This document shows, piece after piece, positions 1 to 9,702 of a stretch of 64,000 bases of DNA. The position numbers and the translations under genes are program-made. The stretch's first letter is position 1, and each line of letters opens with the position of its first letter. The DNA is from Cytophagales bacterium (GTDB lineage: Bacteria; Bacteroidota; Bacteroidia; Cytophagales; 172606-1). Below the pieces are notes generated by a model that did no database searches, was not told the DNA's origin, and worked only from the letters and a program-made list of their open reading frames with translations. The stretch covers positions 401,854-465,853 of the forward strand of contig JAUJMU010000002.1 in the NCBI GenBank assembly GCA_030446715.1, given 5' to 3'.

Positions 1-847
1 CATAGAAGCGGGTGCTTACGATCATGTCGTTCTGCCGGGTCAGGTGCGTGTACTGATAGATTGGGTTTAAGGCACCGGCTGTGGTCGTAAAGCTGATCAC
101 AAAGTTGTCGGCATTGGGGTTTGCCGGGCTGTTGCCAATGAAATTGTTTCCGGCGATCAGGGCATTGATGCCGGCAGTAGCTGCCGCCGGGTTCTTGTGC
201 CTTGACTGCAGGTAAAGCTTCAGTTTCAGTGAGTTGGCCGCCCGCACCCAGCGTTCTACGTTACCGGCGTAGATGATGTCGCCACTTGCGGCGGGCAGCA
301 CGCTGGTAGACTGCAGGTCGGCAATGCCCTGGTCAATCAGCGAAATCAGGTTTCCGTAGATCGTCTCCTGCGGGTCGTAGCCCGGCTGGGGAAATTGCAG
401 GAGATTCAGTGCCTGCGTCTGGGGCACATCGCCCCACATATCCGTAATCACTGCGTAGGTATAGGCCAGCAGCACCTCGGCCATGCCGGCGTGTACGTTG
501 TTACCTTCCGTTTTGCCTTTCTGAATGATCAGATTCAGGTCATCCAGCACGACCGCGTACAGTGAGTTCCAGTCATTCTGAAAATCGTTGGGCGTCACGT
601 TGTAGATGTCATAAGGCTGGGTCTGGGTGCCGGTACCGGCCTGGTGCTGAATCCAGAGCGAAGACACGATCTGGATGGTATTTCCCATGTTGAAGCCGAT
701 GCCCAGCTGAGCCCCGGGCAGCACATTGGGTATTGCCGCATCGGGCAGGTTGTTGGGGTCGGTATTTACGTCGAGGTAGTCCTTGCAGGCGCTTACCGAC
801 AGCAGGCCAAAGGCAACTACCAGGGCTTTTATGATAATTCTTTTCAT
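1..847 (-). CDS. SusD-like surface lipoprotein, C-terminus cut off by window edge
   Basis: The reading frame is open from the ATG at 847 down to base 2, so the gene continues beyond the window. The first 21 residues form a lipoprotein signal (basic start, hydrophobic core, lipobox ending VSAC with Cys21), followed by a KDYLDVNTDPNN stretch typical of the SusD-like_2 group. Further motifs of that group are visible: an ILP/VLPGAQ-like segment, a WGDVPQTQAL segment and a VERWVRAANSLKLKLYLQ segment, which are TPR-type helices. SusD proteins sit on the outer membrane as the lid of a SusC transporter and bind the nutrient. The start lies 22 bp past the stop of the susC at 870-4057, so the two form a pair. 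The substrate is unknown. Confidence 0.9.
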   Translation of the reverse strand, partial: MKRIIIKALVVAFGLLSVSACKDYLDVNTDPNNLPDAAIPNVLPGAQLGIGFNMGNTIQIVSSLWIQHQAGTGTQTQPYDIYNVTPNDFQNDWNSLYAVVLDDLNLIIQKGKTEGNNVHAGMAEVLLAYTYAVITDMWGDVPQTQALNLLQFPQPGYDPQETIYGNLISLIDQGIADLQSTSVLPAASGDIIYAGNVERWVRAANSLKLKLYLQSRHKNPAAATAGINALIAGNNFIGNSPANPNADNFVISFTTTAGALNPIYQYTHLTRQNDMIVSTRFY

Positions 848-869
848 TGTCATACTCTCCTTCTTTTGA

Positions 870-3800
870 TCAGAATGTAAATCGTAAGTTGACACCATAG
901 TTACGCACGCTGGGCGGCGAGTTGAACTCAAAGCCCCGGGTATTGCCCCCGAGCTGGTTAGACTCCGGATCGGCGTGCGGCAGGTTGGGGGCGTAGAAGA
1001 ACAGGTTACGGCCGGTAACCGAAACTCTGGCCGAACTGAACGGCGTGCGGTCCGTCACCGTTTTTGGCAGATCCCAGGCAAGCGAGATTTCCCGGAGGCG
1101 GAATACGCTGGCATCAAATACGGCTAGTTCAGCAGCATTGGTCATTGCAATCCAGTAATCGGCGGCAGTGATGGCCACGTTGTTGGGCTGATCGGTGGGT
1201 GTTCCGTCCGAGCCGGCCAGTACGCCCTCAAACATGTAAGGCCGTTCGCGGTCTACCTGCTCCTGCAGTACCCCTCTCAGGCGGGCAATCTGCGTCTGGC
1301 GGGAGTAGAAGTCGCCGCCGTGTACGTACTGCAGCAATACTTCCAGACTCAGTCCCTTCCATGAAAAGGTATTGCCGAGGCTGCCCCACCAGTTGGCGTT
1401 GGGGTCGCCGATCACCTCAATGTTCTGATCTACGACCGGCAGACCGGTGGCACCATTGATCACCAGTCTGCCCTGATCGTCTCTCAGGAATCTGGTGCCC
1501 TGCAACACCCCAAACGGCTGCCTGCGTCTTAACACCGGTCCGAGGCCGCCAAAGCCGGCACCACCGGTTCCGGTACCTGCACCGCCCTGTACGCCACCGG
1601 TCAGCAGGCTGAATTCCGTCAGGCCGGGAACCAGTTCGAGTACGGTGCTGCGGATCGTGGTAAAGTTGGCAAAAGCGGTCCAGCGGAAGTCACCCGACGA
1701 CATGACGGTTCCATTCAGCGAAGCTTCTACGCCCTTGTTCTCGATCCGGCCGCCGTTCTGGGTAAACGTGGTAAAGCCGGTGGAAGCGGGTACTGTGATG
1801 TTGAAGATCTGGTTGGTGGTGGTGTTGTGGAAGTAATTCAGGTCCAGGTTGAGCCTTCCGTTGAAGAAGCCCAGTTCGGCCCCGAATTCGTAGCTGCGCT
1901 TGAATTCAGGCTCCAGATTGATGTTGCCAAGGCGGTTGCCGCGGGTAACGGCGGCAGTAGCGCCGGCAAAGGGGAAGGTGAGTCCGGCCACGTTGTTGCC
2001 GTAGGTGGCCGTGCCAAACACCGTATTGGTGATGTAAACGGCTGCATCCTGCCCGACCAGTGCGTAATTGCCCCGCAGTTTGCCGTAAGACAGGATATTG
2101 CTATCCATAGTAAGGGCATCGGTAAACACCCAGCCCAGGCTGACTGCCGGATAGAAATAGCTGTTCCGGTCAGATGGCAGGGTACTTGACCAGTCATTGC
2201 GGCCGGCCAGTTCCAGAAAGAGCCAGTTCCGGAAACCAAAAGTCAGCTGTCCGTACAGACCTACCAGTCGCCTTTTGGTATCGGTATTGATGGAAGTGAT
2301 GTTGGTACTGGTGTGGTTTGACAGGTTGTAAAACTCCGGGGTAATCAGGTCCTGGGCATTGTTGGTTACCTGATTGGTCTTGATCTGGTTCAGCTGATTT
2401 CCCACTGTTACCCGCAGGTTCAGGTCAGTGCTCAGGTTGCGGCTGTAGACGGCAAACAGGTCCTGGTTGAACTGCTGGTACACGATGTTGTCGTAAATCT
2501 GGGAGCCCCGGCGGTTGGCAGCCGTGTTGCCATTGGCGTTGATGGAACCAAAGGCAACGGCTTCCAGCCGGTTATCGGAATACTGGTCAAGGCCCAGCCG
2601 GTAGGTAAAGGTAAGGCCTTTCAGGAATGACGGCTGGTAATTGAGCTGCCCGATGGTAATGGTGCGGTTTACATTACTGGTATAAAAGTTTTCGTTGGCG
2701 GTCCACAGGGGATTATCCCGGTTGATGGAACTGAAAAGCGACGGCACCTGTACTCCGGGAGCAGATTTGTAGGGATAATTCTGCAGATCAAAGCTTCTCG
2801 GCGTGAAGGGCAGGGTAAACCATGGGCTGGAACCCGAGTTGCCCTGCGGAATGCCTCTTTGCTGGGTATTGGCGTACAGAATAGATGACTCCAGTGACAA
2901 GCCGTGTCCTAATGTGGCCGTACCCGCAGCCCGCAGCGTAAGCCGGTCCAGGGAGGTGTTGGGGAATACCCCATCCTGGTTGGTACTGTTGGCACTGAAA
3001 AGGTAGGTAGCATTTTCGCCGCCGCCGCTCAGCGATACGCCGTTGTCGAAGATCTTACCGGTCCGGAAGAAGCTCTTCACGTTGTCGGGATACGCCTGGT
3101 ACTGGAGGTTTTCAATGAGGCTGCCGGTTACGGCAGGTACGGTCGTGATGCCCGGCGTGCCGAACCGGGGACCCCAGCTGTCGGTTACCCCGGCGTTGTA
3201 GCGGTAGTTCTGCCCCTGCCCGTACTCATTCTGGAACCTGGGCAGGCCGTACACTTCCTGTAAGTTGAAGGAGGAGGCCACGGCAATCTCAAACTTTTTG
3301 CCGGCTTCTACCTTACCCTTTTTAGTGGTCACGATCACCGCACCGTTGCCCGCCCGGGAGCCGTACAGAATGGCAGCAGCCGGTCCTTTCAGCACGTTGA
3401 TGGATTCAATGTCGTTGGGGTTCAGGTCGAGGGCCCGGTTGGAATAGGCCGCCCCGCCCACCGTGGGGTTAGAGGTGAAAATGGTGGAGTTGTCAATCGG
3501 CACGCCGTCTACTACAAACAGCGCCTGGTTGTTGCCGGTGATGGAAGACAGCCCGCGGATGAAAATCTGGGTGGAAGCGCCGGGAGCACCACTGGATGAA
3601 ATGATCTCCACGCCGGACAGTTTGCCCTGCAGAGCATTGATTACGTTGGGTTCTGACCGCTGGATCACCTGCTCGCCTTTGATCTGCTGCACCGCGTAGC
3701 CGATTTCCCGCTTTTGTCTTTCGATACCAACGGCGGTTACAATCACCTCGCCCAGCGCCTGCACATCCGATATCATCCGCACATCCACGGAAGAGCGGTT

Positions 3801-4057
3801 TCCCACGACTACCTCCTGCGTCTGCATGCCGATAAAGCTGAATACCAGCGTGGCATTCGCGGGGGCCGTTATGCTGTACCGGTCGTAACGCCGCTGGTGG
3901 TGCCTTTTACCACCACGTTTACGCCCGGAACCGGCGAACCATCTTCTTCAAGCGTGACCCTGCCGGTCACGTTTCGGTCCTGCGCATGAAGGGCAGAAAA
4001 AGCCCCGGTGAGTATCACCAGCATCCATGCAGAGAACAGTTGTAAAATCCTCTTCAT
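870..4057 (-). pseudogene. SusC/RagA TonB-dependent outer-membrane transporter, frameshifted in the N-terminal domain
   Basis: Two reading frames together make one SusC. The first, from the ATG at 4057, gives a signal peptide (MKRILQLFSAWML...LHAQ) and the start of a carboxypeptidase-regulatory-like beta-sandwich, and stops at 3869. The second resumes in another frame from about 3884 with DRYSITAPANATLVFSFIG and runs to 870 through the TonB plug (VVVTAVG-like segment, FIRGLSSITG, LFVVDGVPIDN, VLKGPAAAILYGSRAGNGAVIVTTKKG) and the barrel, ending in LRFTF. Compared with the intact copies at 6240-9425 and 12315-15536, about four residues (around TDG before RYS) are lost and the frame changes. The remaining 985 codons are clean, so the lesion is recent or a sequence error. 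The protein would work with the SusD that follows it. Confidence 0.88.
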
Positions 4058-4103
4058 ACTTTACTGTTTAGTTTAGGTTAAGGATTAGTTAAGGTTTTAT
4101 AAA

Positions 4104-4136
4104 CAAAGCTAGGACAGAGAGGAGAAGATGACCAAA
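4104..4136 (-). promoter_or_regulatory. Bacteroidota-type promoter of the susC at 870-4057
   Basis: On the minus strand TTTG (4133-4136) lies 21 bp before TAGCTTTG (4104-4111), which fits the Bacteroidota -33/-7 consensus TTTG...TAnnTTTG. The -7 box is 46 bp upstream of the ATG. Confidence 0.65.
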
Positions 4137-4286
4137 TTTTTTAATATAAAAATTATACTTTTTAAAGTATGTTGAAAATTATTCTGCAATAATCGCTTTA
4201 AACCAAAAATTATTCTCCCAAACAATAATTACGCTTAAAATCTTATTTTCCGGTATTTTAGCCTTAATGAATCCCATATCTTAACC

Positions 4287-4320
4287 TTGCCACAACAGAC
4301 TATCTACGCACTTAATTTTG
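4287..4320 (+). promoter_or_regulatory. Promoter pointing away from susC (plus strand)
   Basis: TTG (4287-4289) and TAATTTTG (4313-4320) are 23 bp apart and match the Bacteroidota consensus. Transcription would start near 4327. No large gene follows; see the small unit at 4327-4617. Confidence 0.45.
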
Positions 4321-4326
4321 AATTAT

Positions 4327-4617
4327 TTTTATAACATGCAACCGGTTATTCTGGTACCGGAACGTCCATGCCTGATGCTTCCGGATGCACCGGATACCAA
4401 AGGCACAAGGGGGCTGTACCCTCCATCCCGGCAGGAGTCATCCGTGGAGGTTATGGCCAGTTAGAGCGGCTCTCCGGGAGAAGAGTAAGGAGTAATGGGA
4501 CGGCACTGCCGGGCCGGGCGCGGCGGCAGGCCGAGGCATAGCAACTGCCCGAATAGGGAAGAATTTTTCTGTAAGGAAACAAAAAAAGCGGCTGCCTGAT
4601 ACAGACAGCCGCTTTTT
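4327..4617 (+). ncRNA. Candidate small transcript, about 290 nt, possibly with a 42-codon ORF
   Basis: This stretch has a promoter-like sequence just upstream (4287-4320) and a strong hairpin with a run of T at its end (4584-4617). Between them is a 42-codon frame, ATG at 4336 and stop at 4462-4464, beginning MQPVILVPERP, about 9 nt after the expected transcription start. Its base composition is richer in G and C than the AT-rich DNA just before it. I do not recognise the peptide. It could be a small RNA, a small protein gene, or chance. The hairpin also serves the minus-strand susD at 4633-6216. Confidence 0.3.
4584..4617 (-). terminator. Rho-independent terminator of susD 4633-6216 (usable both ways)
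   Basis: The arms 4584-4594 and 4606-4616 pair perfectly around an 11-nt loop. Runs of A on the left and T on the right give U-tracts in both directions. Confidence 0.75.
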
Positions 4618-4632
4618 AGAAGATATGATTTA

Positions 4633-6216
4633 TTATTGCTGGCCGGTAGTGCGCACATCCCAGTACACGGGCTTTTCGCTCAGGCTGGCCCGCTGTACCA
4701 GTTTCGGGTTGGCATCCACCTCCTGCTGAGGGTAAGGCAGCACCCTCGGAACCAGCCCGTTGTTGCCGGGGCTCAGCGTAGCAGGCAACAGGTTCAGCAA
4801 CGGATAACCCGTTCTCCGCCAGTCGTTCCAGGGCTCCACGGCTACCATGAAGTTGGCACCGTATTTCTCCTCGATCAGCTTTTTCAGCATCTCATTGGCG
4901 GGGCCGGTCAGCGTACCGGCACCATTTGCAAGGTAAGCATCAGCCTGGGCGGTGGTCAGGCCGGCATCGGCAAAGGAGGCCCGGATGCCAGCCTGATAGA
5001 AGGTCTGGGCATTTCCCGGTACGCCGTAACGCATCGCCATTTCGGCCCGGATGAAGTTATACTCCGAGAAGTTGAACATCCGGATCGGTGCACTGCCATC
5101 GTAGGCAAGGGCAGAAGCACCGCTGACGGTCAGCGCAGGGCCGGCCGGAATGGCACCCGGTGCAGTCGTAACCGCACCCCTTACGTAAGTGTGCAGGCGT
5201 GACAGGGTATTGTCTACCCCGGTACCACCCTGACCGCTGAGCAGACCCCGGTAGCCGGAATTGGTAGCAACCGGAGGAGCCGCCAGCAATGCCGGGCTGA
5301 ACGGAGCCGGCGTAAAGTAACTAGCCCGGCGCGGATCAGCCTTAGCGTTCATCAGGTTGACGATGGTTGCCCCTACCGCAATATCATCCGTTCTGTTCAG
5401 GATGAACTGGTGGATAGGGTTTTGTCGCTGGGCAAGGGCGGCAAAGGGCTGGCGGAAGTTATCCGCATTGGCCGTCATGAACTCAGTGGCCGGCGTAGCC
5501 GAGACAAAACCGGCAATCTGAGCCGTATTGAAGCCCGGAACGTTGGCCATGTGCAGATACAGGCGAAGCTTCAGGGAGTTGGCCAACCGGATCCAGCGGA
5601 TGATATTGGTCGTGCCGCCGTAGATAAAATCATCCGTAGAGGGGCCGGTCAGGGGCGAAGTTTGCTTCAGATCGGCCACGGCTTCATCCAGCAGCACCAC
5701 CAGAGCCGGATAGATATCCGAAGATGCGTCGGCAGCCGGCTGGAAGTTTCCTGTCCTTGCCCTGATCGCCTCGGTAAAGGGCACATCACCCCACAGGTCG
5801 GTGATGATCTGGTAGGTGAAGGCCTTCATCACCTTGGCGATGCCAAAATAATGCGGGTGGGTAACAGCCGGGTCCTTTCTCAGGATTTCCTCAATATCCG
5901 CCAGCACACCAGCGTACAGGTTGGTCCGGAAAGAAGTGTTCAATTCTGTAGGCGGTAGCCGGTACAAATCGTATTCTACCGTCTGACGCCCATTCTGCGC
6001 CGCCAGTTGCTGCACAAACAGGAGCGAATACCGGTGAATATCGCTGCCCATCGAGAAGCCAAGCGTGGATTGGGCGGAGGGCAGAATCAGGTTTGGCGGA
6101 TTTTCGGAGGTCAGGTTAGGGCTGACATTGATGTCAAGGTAATCGTCACTGCAACTGGTTGCCACCAGCAATGCTGCTGAAAGCAAAGCTCCTTTTATGA
6201 TTTTATTTATTTTCAT
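4633..6216 (-). CDS. SusD-like surface lipoprotein
   Basis: 527 residues. The N-terminus is a lipoprotein signal with Cys22 (VATSC), followed by SDDYLDINVSPN, the signature opening of SusD-like_2 proteins. Other visible family segments are NLILPSAQ, ITDLWGDVPFTEAI, DDFIYGGTTNIIRWIRLANSLKLRLYLHMA and, near the C-terminus, EPWNDWRRTGYP. It would cap the SusC encoded just upstream (6240-9425; 23-bp gap), so both come from one transcript that ends at the hairpin 4584-4617. No enzyme gene lies beside the pair, so the substrate cannot be inferred. Confidence 0.92.
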   Translation of the reverse strand: MKINKIIKGALLSAALLVATSCSDDYLDINVSPNLTSENPPNLILPSAQSTLGFSMGSDIHRYSLLFVQQLAAQNGRQTVEYDLYRLPPTELNTSFRTNLYAGVLADIEEILRKDPAVTHPHYFGIAKVMKAFTYQIITDLWGDVPFTEAIRARTGNFQPAADASSDIYPALVVLLDEAVADLKQTSPLTGPSTDDFIYGGTTNIIRWIRLANSLKLRLYLHMANVPGFNTAQIAGFVSATPATEFMTANADNFRQPFAALAQRQNPIHQFILNRTDDIAVGATIVNLMNAKADPRRASYFTPAPFSPALLAAPPVATNSGYRGLLSGQGGTGVDNTLSRLHTYVRGAVTTAPGAIPAGPALTVSGASALAYDGSAPIRMFNFSEYNFIRAEMAMRYGVPGNAQTFYQAGIRASFADAGLTTAQADAYLANGAGTLTGPANEMLKKLIEEKYGANFMVAVEPWNDWRRTGYPLLNLLPATLSPGNNGLVPRVLPYPQQEVDANPKLVQRASLSEKPVYWDVRTTGQQ

Positions 6217-6239
6217 TGTTTTTGCGCAATTAAATGGAA

Positions 6240-9200
6240 TTAAAAGGTGAAGCGGAGCACAGCGCCGTAGGTTCTGGTCTGGGGCAGGGAATTGAATTCC
6301 AGACCTTGTGAGTTGGAAGCTCCCGTCAGGTTTACCTCCGGGTCAATGTGCGGTACTTTGGTAAACAGCAGCAGATTGCGGCCGTTCAGTCCAACTTCTA
6401 CTTTGCCGAAGGGGGACCTTGACAGCAGACCCTGAGGCAGGCTGTAGAAGATACTTGCTTCACGCAACCGGACCCACGAGCCGTCGAGCACAAATTCGCC
6501 GGGGTTGCTGAAGTTGTAAAGGGTGCTCCAGTATTCCTGAACGGTTACGGGCATCGCATTTTCCTGACCGTCCGACTGCCTTACCCCGCTGATCACGTAC
6601 GGACGCGTCGGGTTGCCGTCTCCATCAAAGCGCGGAAATTCAGCCGTCTCGGCAACAGTTCCCGTTCTTCGCAGGTCACCGATGTTGCGGGAAAGGATAT
6701 CACCGCCCTGACGGATGTCCAGCAGGAAAGTAGCCGTAATGCCTCTGTAAGACAGAGTATTGGTGATGCCGGCCAGCCAGTCAGGGTTCGGATCACCTAC
6801 TCGTTTCACGCCGGTGCCGTCCCCGATGGGAAGACCCAGATCGTTGAGTACCAGCCGGCCCTCTTCATTGCGGAGCAATATGTTGCCATACAGTACGCCG
6901 TAGGGCGAACCGGCCTCAACCCGGCTCTGCGCCGTGGTAAATCCGCCAAGGAAAACATTCTGCACGCCCGGGGCAAGGGACACAACGTTGTTGCGGATGC
7001 GGGTCCAGTTGGCGGCTATGTTCCATGAGAAAGAGGCCGTCTTGATGGGCGTGATGTCAAGGGCAAGTTCAATGCCATTGGACTCCAGCTTGCCGGCATT
7101 CCGGATCTGGGAGGTAAAGCCGGAAGCGCCGGCTACCGGAACATTCAAAATAATATCCGTGCTGACTGTTCTGAAAACACCAAGGTCAATGCCTACCCGG
7201 TTGTTAAAAAACCGTAAATCAGTTCCCACTTCGTAGCTGGCCGTAAACTCCGGACCAAGCTCAGGGTTGCCGGCCGCATTGGCCAGGGTACGTCCCTGCA
7301 GACCGAGGAAAGGAAATACCAGTTGCGGGCCGAATCCGTCGGAAGGATTGTTGGCTTCGTAATAGGTATTGGTTTCATAAACAGTTGCTTCCCGGCCCAC
7401 TTTGGCATAGTTCGCCCTAATCTTGGCAAATGACAGGATGTTGTTGCCCTGCAACGCCGGAATCATATCCGACACGACTAAACTGCCCGTAACGGAAGGA
7501 TAGAAATAAGAACGCTTATCGGGGTTGAAGGTAGAGGACCAGTCGTTACGGCCGGTGAAGCCCAGAAACGCCCACTCCTTGTAGTTCAGTTGCAGGTCGG
7601 CATACACCCCTACCAGGCGGCGGCGGGTGATGTCGTTGGTGGGCACGAAGTTGGTCGCGTTCCGCATGTTGTCGTATCCGCGGGTGACGAGGGTATTGCC
7701 GACCAGCAGGTTGTCAGTATTCGTCCGGATGTTGGTCTCGTTACCAACCAGCAGCGTAGCGCCGAAGTCTTCGGTGAACTTGCGGGAAGCCCGCAGGTTG
7801 AGGTAAGAACTCGTTTCCTGGTTGTAGATGTGGCGGTCACCAATGGCACCCACCCCCTGTACGGCGTGGTTGGCCTGGCCCCTTGCGCCGATGGCATCCA
7901 CCGTTTTGATATTCAGGGTGTAAGCGTCCGTACCGATCCGGTAGTTTACGTTCAGCCAGTCGAGGATGTCGTAGCTGAGGTTCACGTTGCCGATGATGCG
8001 GTTCACTTCATCGTTGTACTTGTTGTTGCTCAGGCTCCAGAAAGGGTTATCGGTATTATTGTTGAAGAAAACCTGTGATCCGTCCGGGCGCTGGGAAGGA
8101 GCATTTCTCAGATCAATATTTCTGGGTGTAAACCAGCCGCGGAAGAACGGATTGGACAACTGGTTACCGATCTGGCTCCGGCTGGAAGTATTGTTTACGT
8201 AAGTGATGTTGGTTCCCACGTTCAGCTTGGTGGTCAGCTGAGAGCTGGCGTTCGCCGTGAAAGTATGCCTGGTGAGCTCGTTGTTCTGCAACACGCCTGA
8301 TTCATTCAGAATGTTGTAGGAGAAGTAGTAGTTGGTTTTGTCACCGGCACCCTGAAAAGCCACCGTATGCTGCATGTTGCTGCCCCTGCGGAAAACGTCC
8401 CGCACGTTGTCCGGATAAGCCGTCAGCGTTTCTTCGTCCGGCAGGCCGAACAGGGCCCGGTCAGCGGCAGAGTAGGCGCTGGGGACGGTCTGGCCGGCGA
8501 TTCTTGGTCCCCAGTTGCTCTGGTCGGCATTAGCCTGAAAAACGGGAGCCTGCGGCACCCCGGCAGGGGTCAGCGAAGTGCCCTGGGCGTACTCGTTCTG
8601 GTAATCCGGAAAGCGGTTTACTTCGGCAACGTTGTAAGAGCCGGTATAGGAAACCGTGTTCTTGCGGTTGGCACCGGCCTTGCCTTTTTTGGTGGTGATC
8701 AGGATCGCACCGGCCGCGGCCCGTGATCCGTACAGTACAGCGGCAGCCGGTCCTTTCAGGATGGACACTGATTCGATGTCATCCTGGTTGAGGTCAATGG
8801 CCCGGTTGGAACTGGATACCCCCGTTTGCGTGGCGTTGGCCCCGCCGCCGTTGTTGATCGGAATACCGTCTACCACGAACAGGGGCTGGTTGCTGCCGGT
8901 AAAGGTGGTGAAGCCCCGGATGAAGATAGCCGATGAAGAACCCACCATCCCGTTTGAGCCCGAAATACGGACCCCGGCCACCTTGCCGGTCAGGGCGTTG
9001 ACCACGTTGGTAGTGCGGCCCACCGTAAGCTGCTCATTCTCAACCTGAGCAACTGAAAAGCCAAGGGCTTTGGTTTCCCGCTCTACCCCAAGCGCCGTTA
9101 CTACCACTTCGCTCAGCGCCTTCACATCGGAAGCCAGTTGAACATCAATTGTACTGCGGTTGCCAACTTCGACTTCCTGCGCCTGCAGGCCGATAAAGCT

Positions 9201-9425
9201 GAATACCAGAGTCGCGTTTGCCGGAACCGACAGACTATAGCGGCCATCCGTGCCGGTATTGGTACCGCTGGTAGTACCCTTAACCACAATGTTTACTCCC
9301 GGAATGGCGGAGCCATCCTCGGCAGACGTAACCCTTCCGGTTACGGTTCTGTCCTGGGCGGCAAGGGTCATACTGAACCCCAGCATCAGTGCCAGCACAG
9401 AGAAAAAGCGTAATATTTTCATCAT
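6240..9425 (-). CDS. SusC/RagA TonB-dependent outer-membrane transporter
   Basis: 1061 residues, a normal SusC length. Domains in order: signal peptide (to about residue 23, ending LAAQ), carboxypeptidase-like beta-sandwich (about 25-110, GVNIVVKGTTSGTNTGTDG and VFSFIGLQ), plug (about 115-240 with VVVTALGV, FIRGFTTFTG, LFVVDGIPINN and ILKGPAAAVLYGSRA), then the 22-strand barrel ending in VLRFTF. SusC proteins import substrates across the outer membrane with TonB energy. It is the first gene of a two-gene unit with the susD at 4633-6216 and has its own promoter at 9470-9500. This intact copy is the best local reference for the frameshifted susC at 870-4057. Confidence 0.95.
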   Translation of the reverse strand: MMKILRFFSVLALMLGFSMTLAAQDRTVTGRVTSAEDGSAIPGVNIVVKGTTSGTNTGTDGRYSLSVPANATLVFSFIGLQAQEVEVGNRSTIDVQLASDVKALSEVVVTALGVERETKALGFSVAQVENEQLTVGRTTNVVNALTGKVAGVRISGSNGMVGSSSAIFIRGFTTFTGSNQPLFVVDGIPINNGGGANATQTGVSSSNRAIDLNQDDIESVSILKGPAAAVLYGSRAAAGAILITTKKGKAGANRKNTVSYTGSYNVAEVNRFPDYQNEYAQGTSLTPAGVPQAPVFQANADQSNWGPRIAGQTVPSAYSAADRALFGLPDEETLTAYPDNVRDVFRRGSNMQHTVAFQGAGDKTNYYFSYNILNESGVLQNNELTRHTFTANASSQLTTKLNVGTNITYVNNTSSRSQIGNQLSNPFFRGWFTPRNIDLRNAPSQRPDGSQVFFNNNTDNPFWSLSNNKYNDEVNRIIGNVNLSYDILDWLNVNYRIGTDAYTLNIKTVDAIGARGQANHAVQGVGAIGDRHIYNQETSSYLNLRASRKFTEDFGATLLVGNETNIRTNTDNLLVGNTLVTRGYDNMRNATNFVPTNDITRRRLVGVYADLQLNYKEWAFLGFTGRNDWSSTFNPDKRSYFYPSVTGSLVVSDMIPALQGNNILSFAKIRANYAKVGREATVYETNTYYEANNPSDGFGPQLVFPFLGLQGRTLANAAGNPELGPEFTASYEVGTDLRFFNNRVGIDLGVFRTVSTDIILNVPVAGASGFTSQIRNAGKLESNGIELALDITPIKTASFSWNIAANWTRIRNNVVSLAPGVQNVFLGGFTTAQSRVEAGSPYGVLYGNILLRNEEGRLVLNDLGLPIGDGTGVKRVGDPNPDWLAGITNTLSYRGITATFLLDIRQGGDILSRNIGDLRRTGTVAETAEFPRFDGDGNPTRPYVISGVRQSDGQENAMPVTVQEYWSTLYNFSNPGEFVLDGSWVRLREASIFYSLPQGLLSRSPFGKVEVGLNGRNLLLFTKVPHIDPEVNLTGASNSQGLEFNSLPQTRTYGAVLRFTF

Positions 9426-9469
9426 ACTTGCTCTTTACTTTTGGTTAAGATGGATTGGAACATTAGGGA

Positions 9470-9500
9470 CAAATTTATTACATGGGCAGGGATACGCCAA
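9470..9500 (-). promoter_or_regulatory. Bacteroidota-type promoter of the susC at 6240-9425
   Basis: On the minus strand TTG (9498-9500) is 20 bp from TAAATTTG (9470-9477), an exact TAnnTTTG box, 44 bp before the ATG. Confidence 0.65.
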
Positions 9501-9650
9501 TTTTATGGGCAGAAATAATTTTACATAAACTGTTTCAGTCAGAAAATTATTTTGTCATACGGCTTTATTTGTGAAAATTGAACTGAGTTCAGTGGATATT
9601 GTCAGATAGTCTGTTGCAAGAATGCATGTAATTACCGTCAGGGATAAAAC

Positions 9651-9680
9651 AAAAAGCTGCCCCGGTGAGGAGGCAGCTTC
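9651..9680 (-). terminator. Rho-independent terminator of the 15536-9703 unit
   Basis: Read on the minus strand, arms 9672-9679 and 9654-9661 form an 8-bp stem with a 10-nt loop, followed by TTTGTTTTA. It lies 23 bp past the stop of the lipoprotein gene at 9703. Confidence 0.75.
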
Positions 9681-9702
9681 TGACAAAGGGCTTAACAATT
9701 TT

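Noticed and set aside
3827-3884. Programmed frameshift in susC
   Set aside because: There is no slippery heptamer or stem after the junction, and residues are missing compared with the paralogues; deletion fits better.
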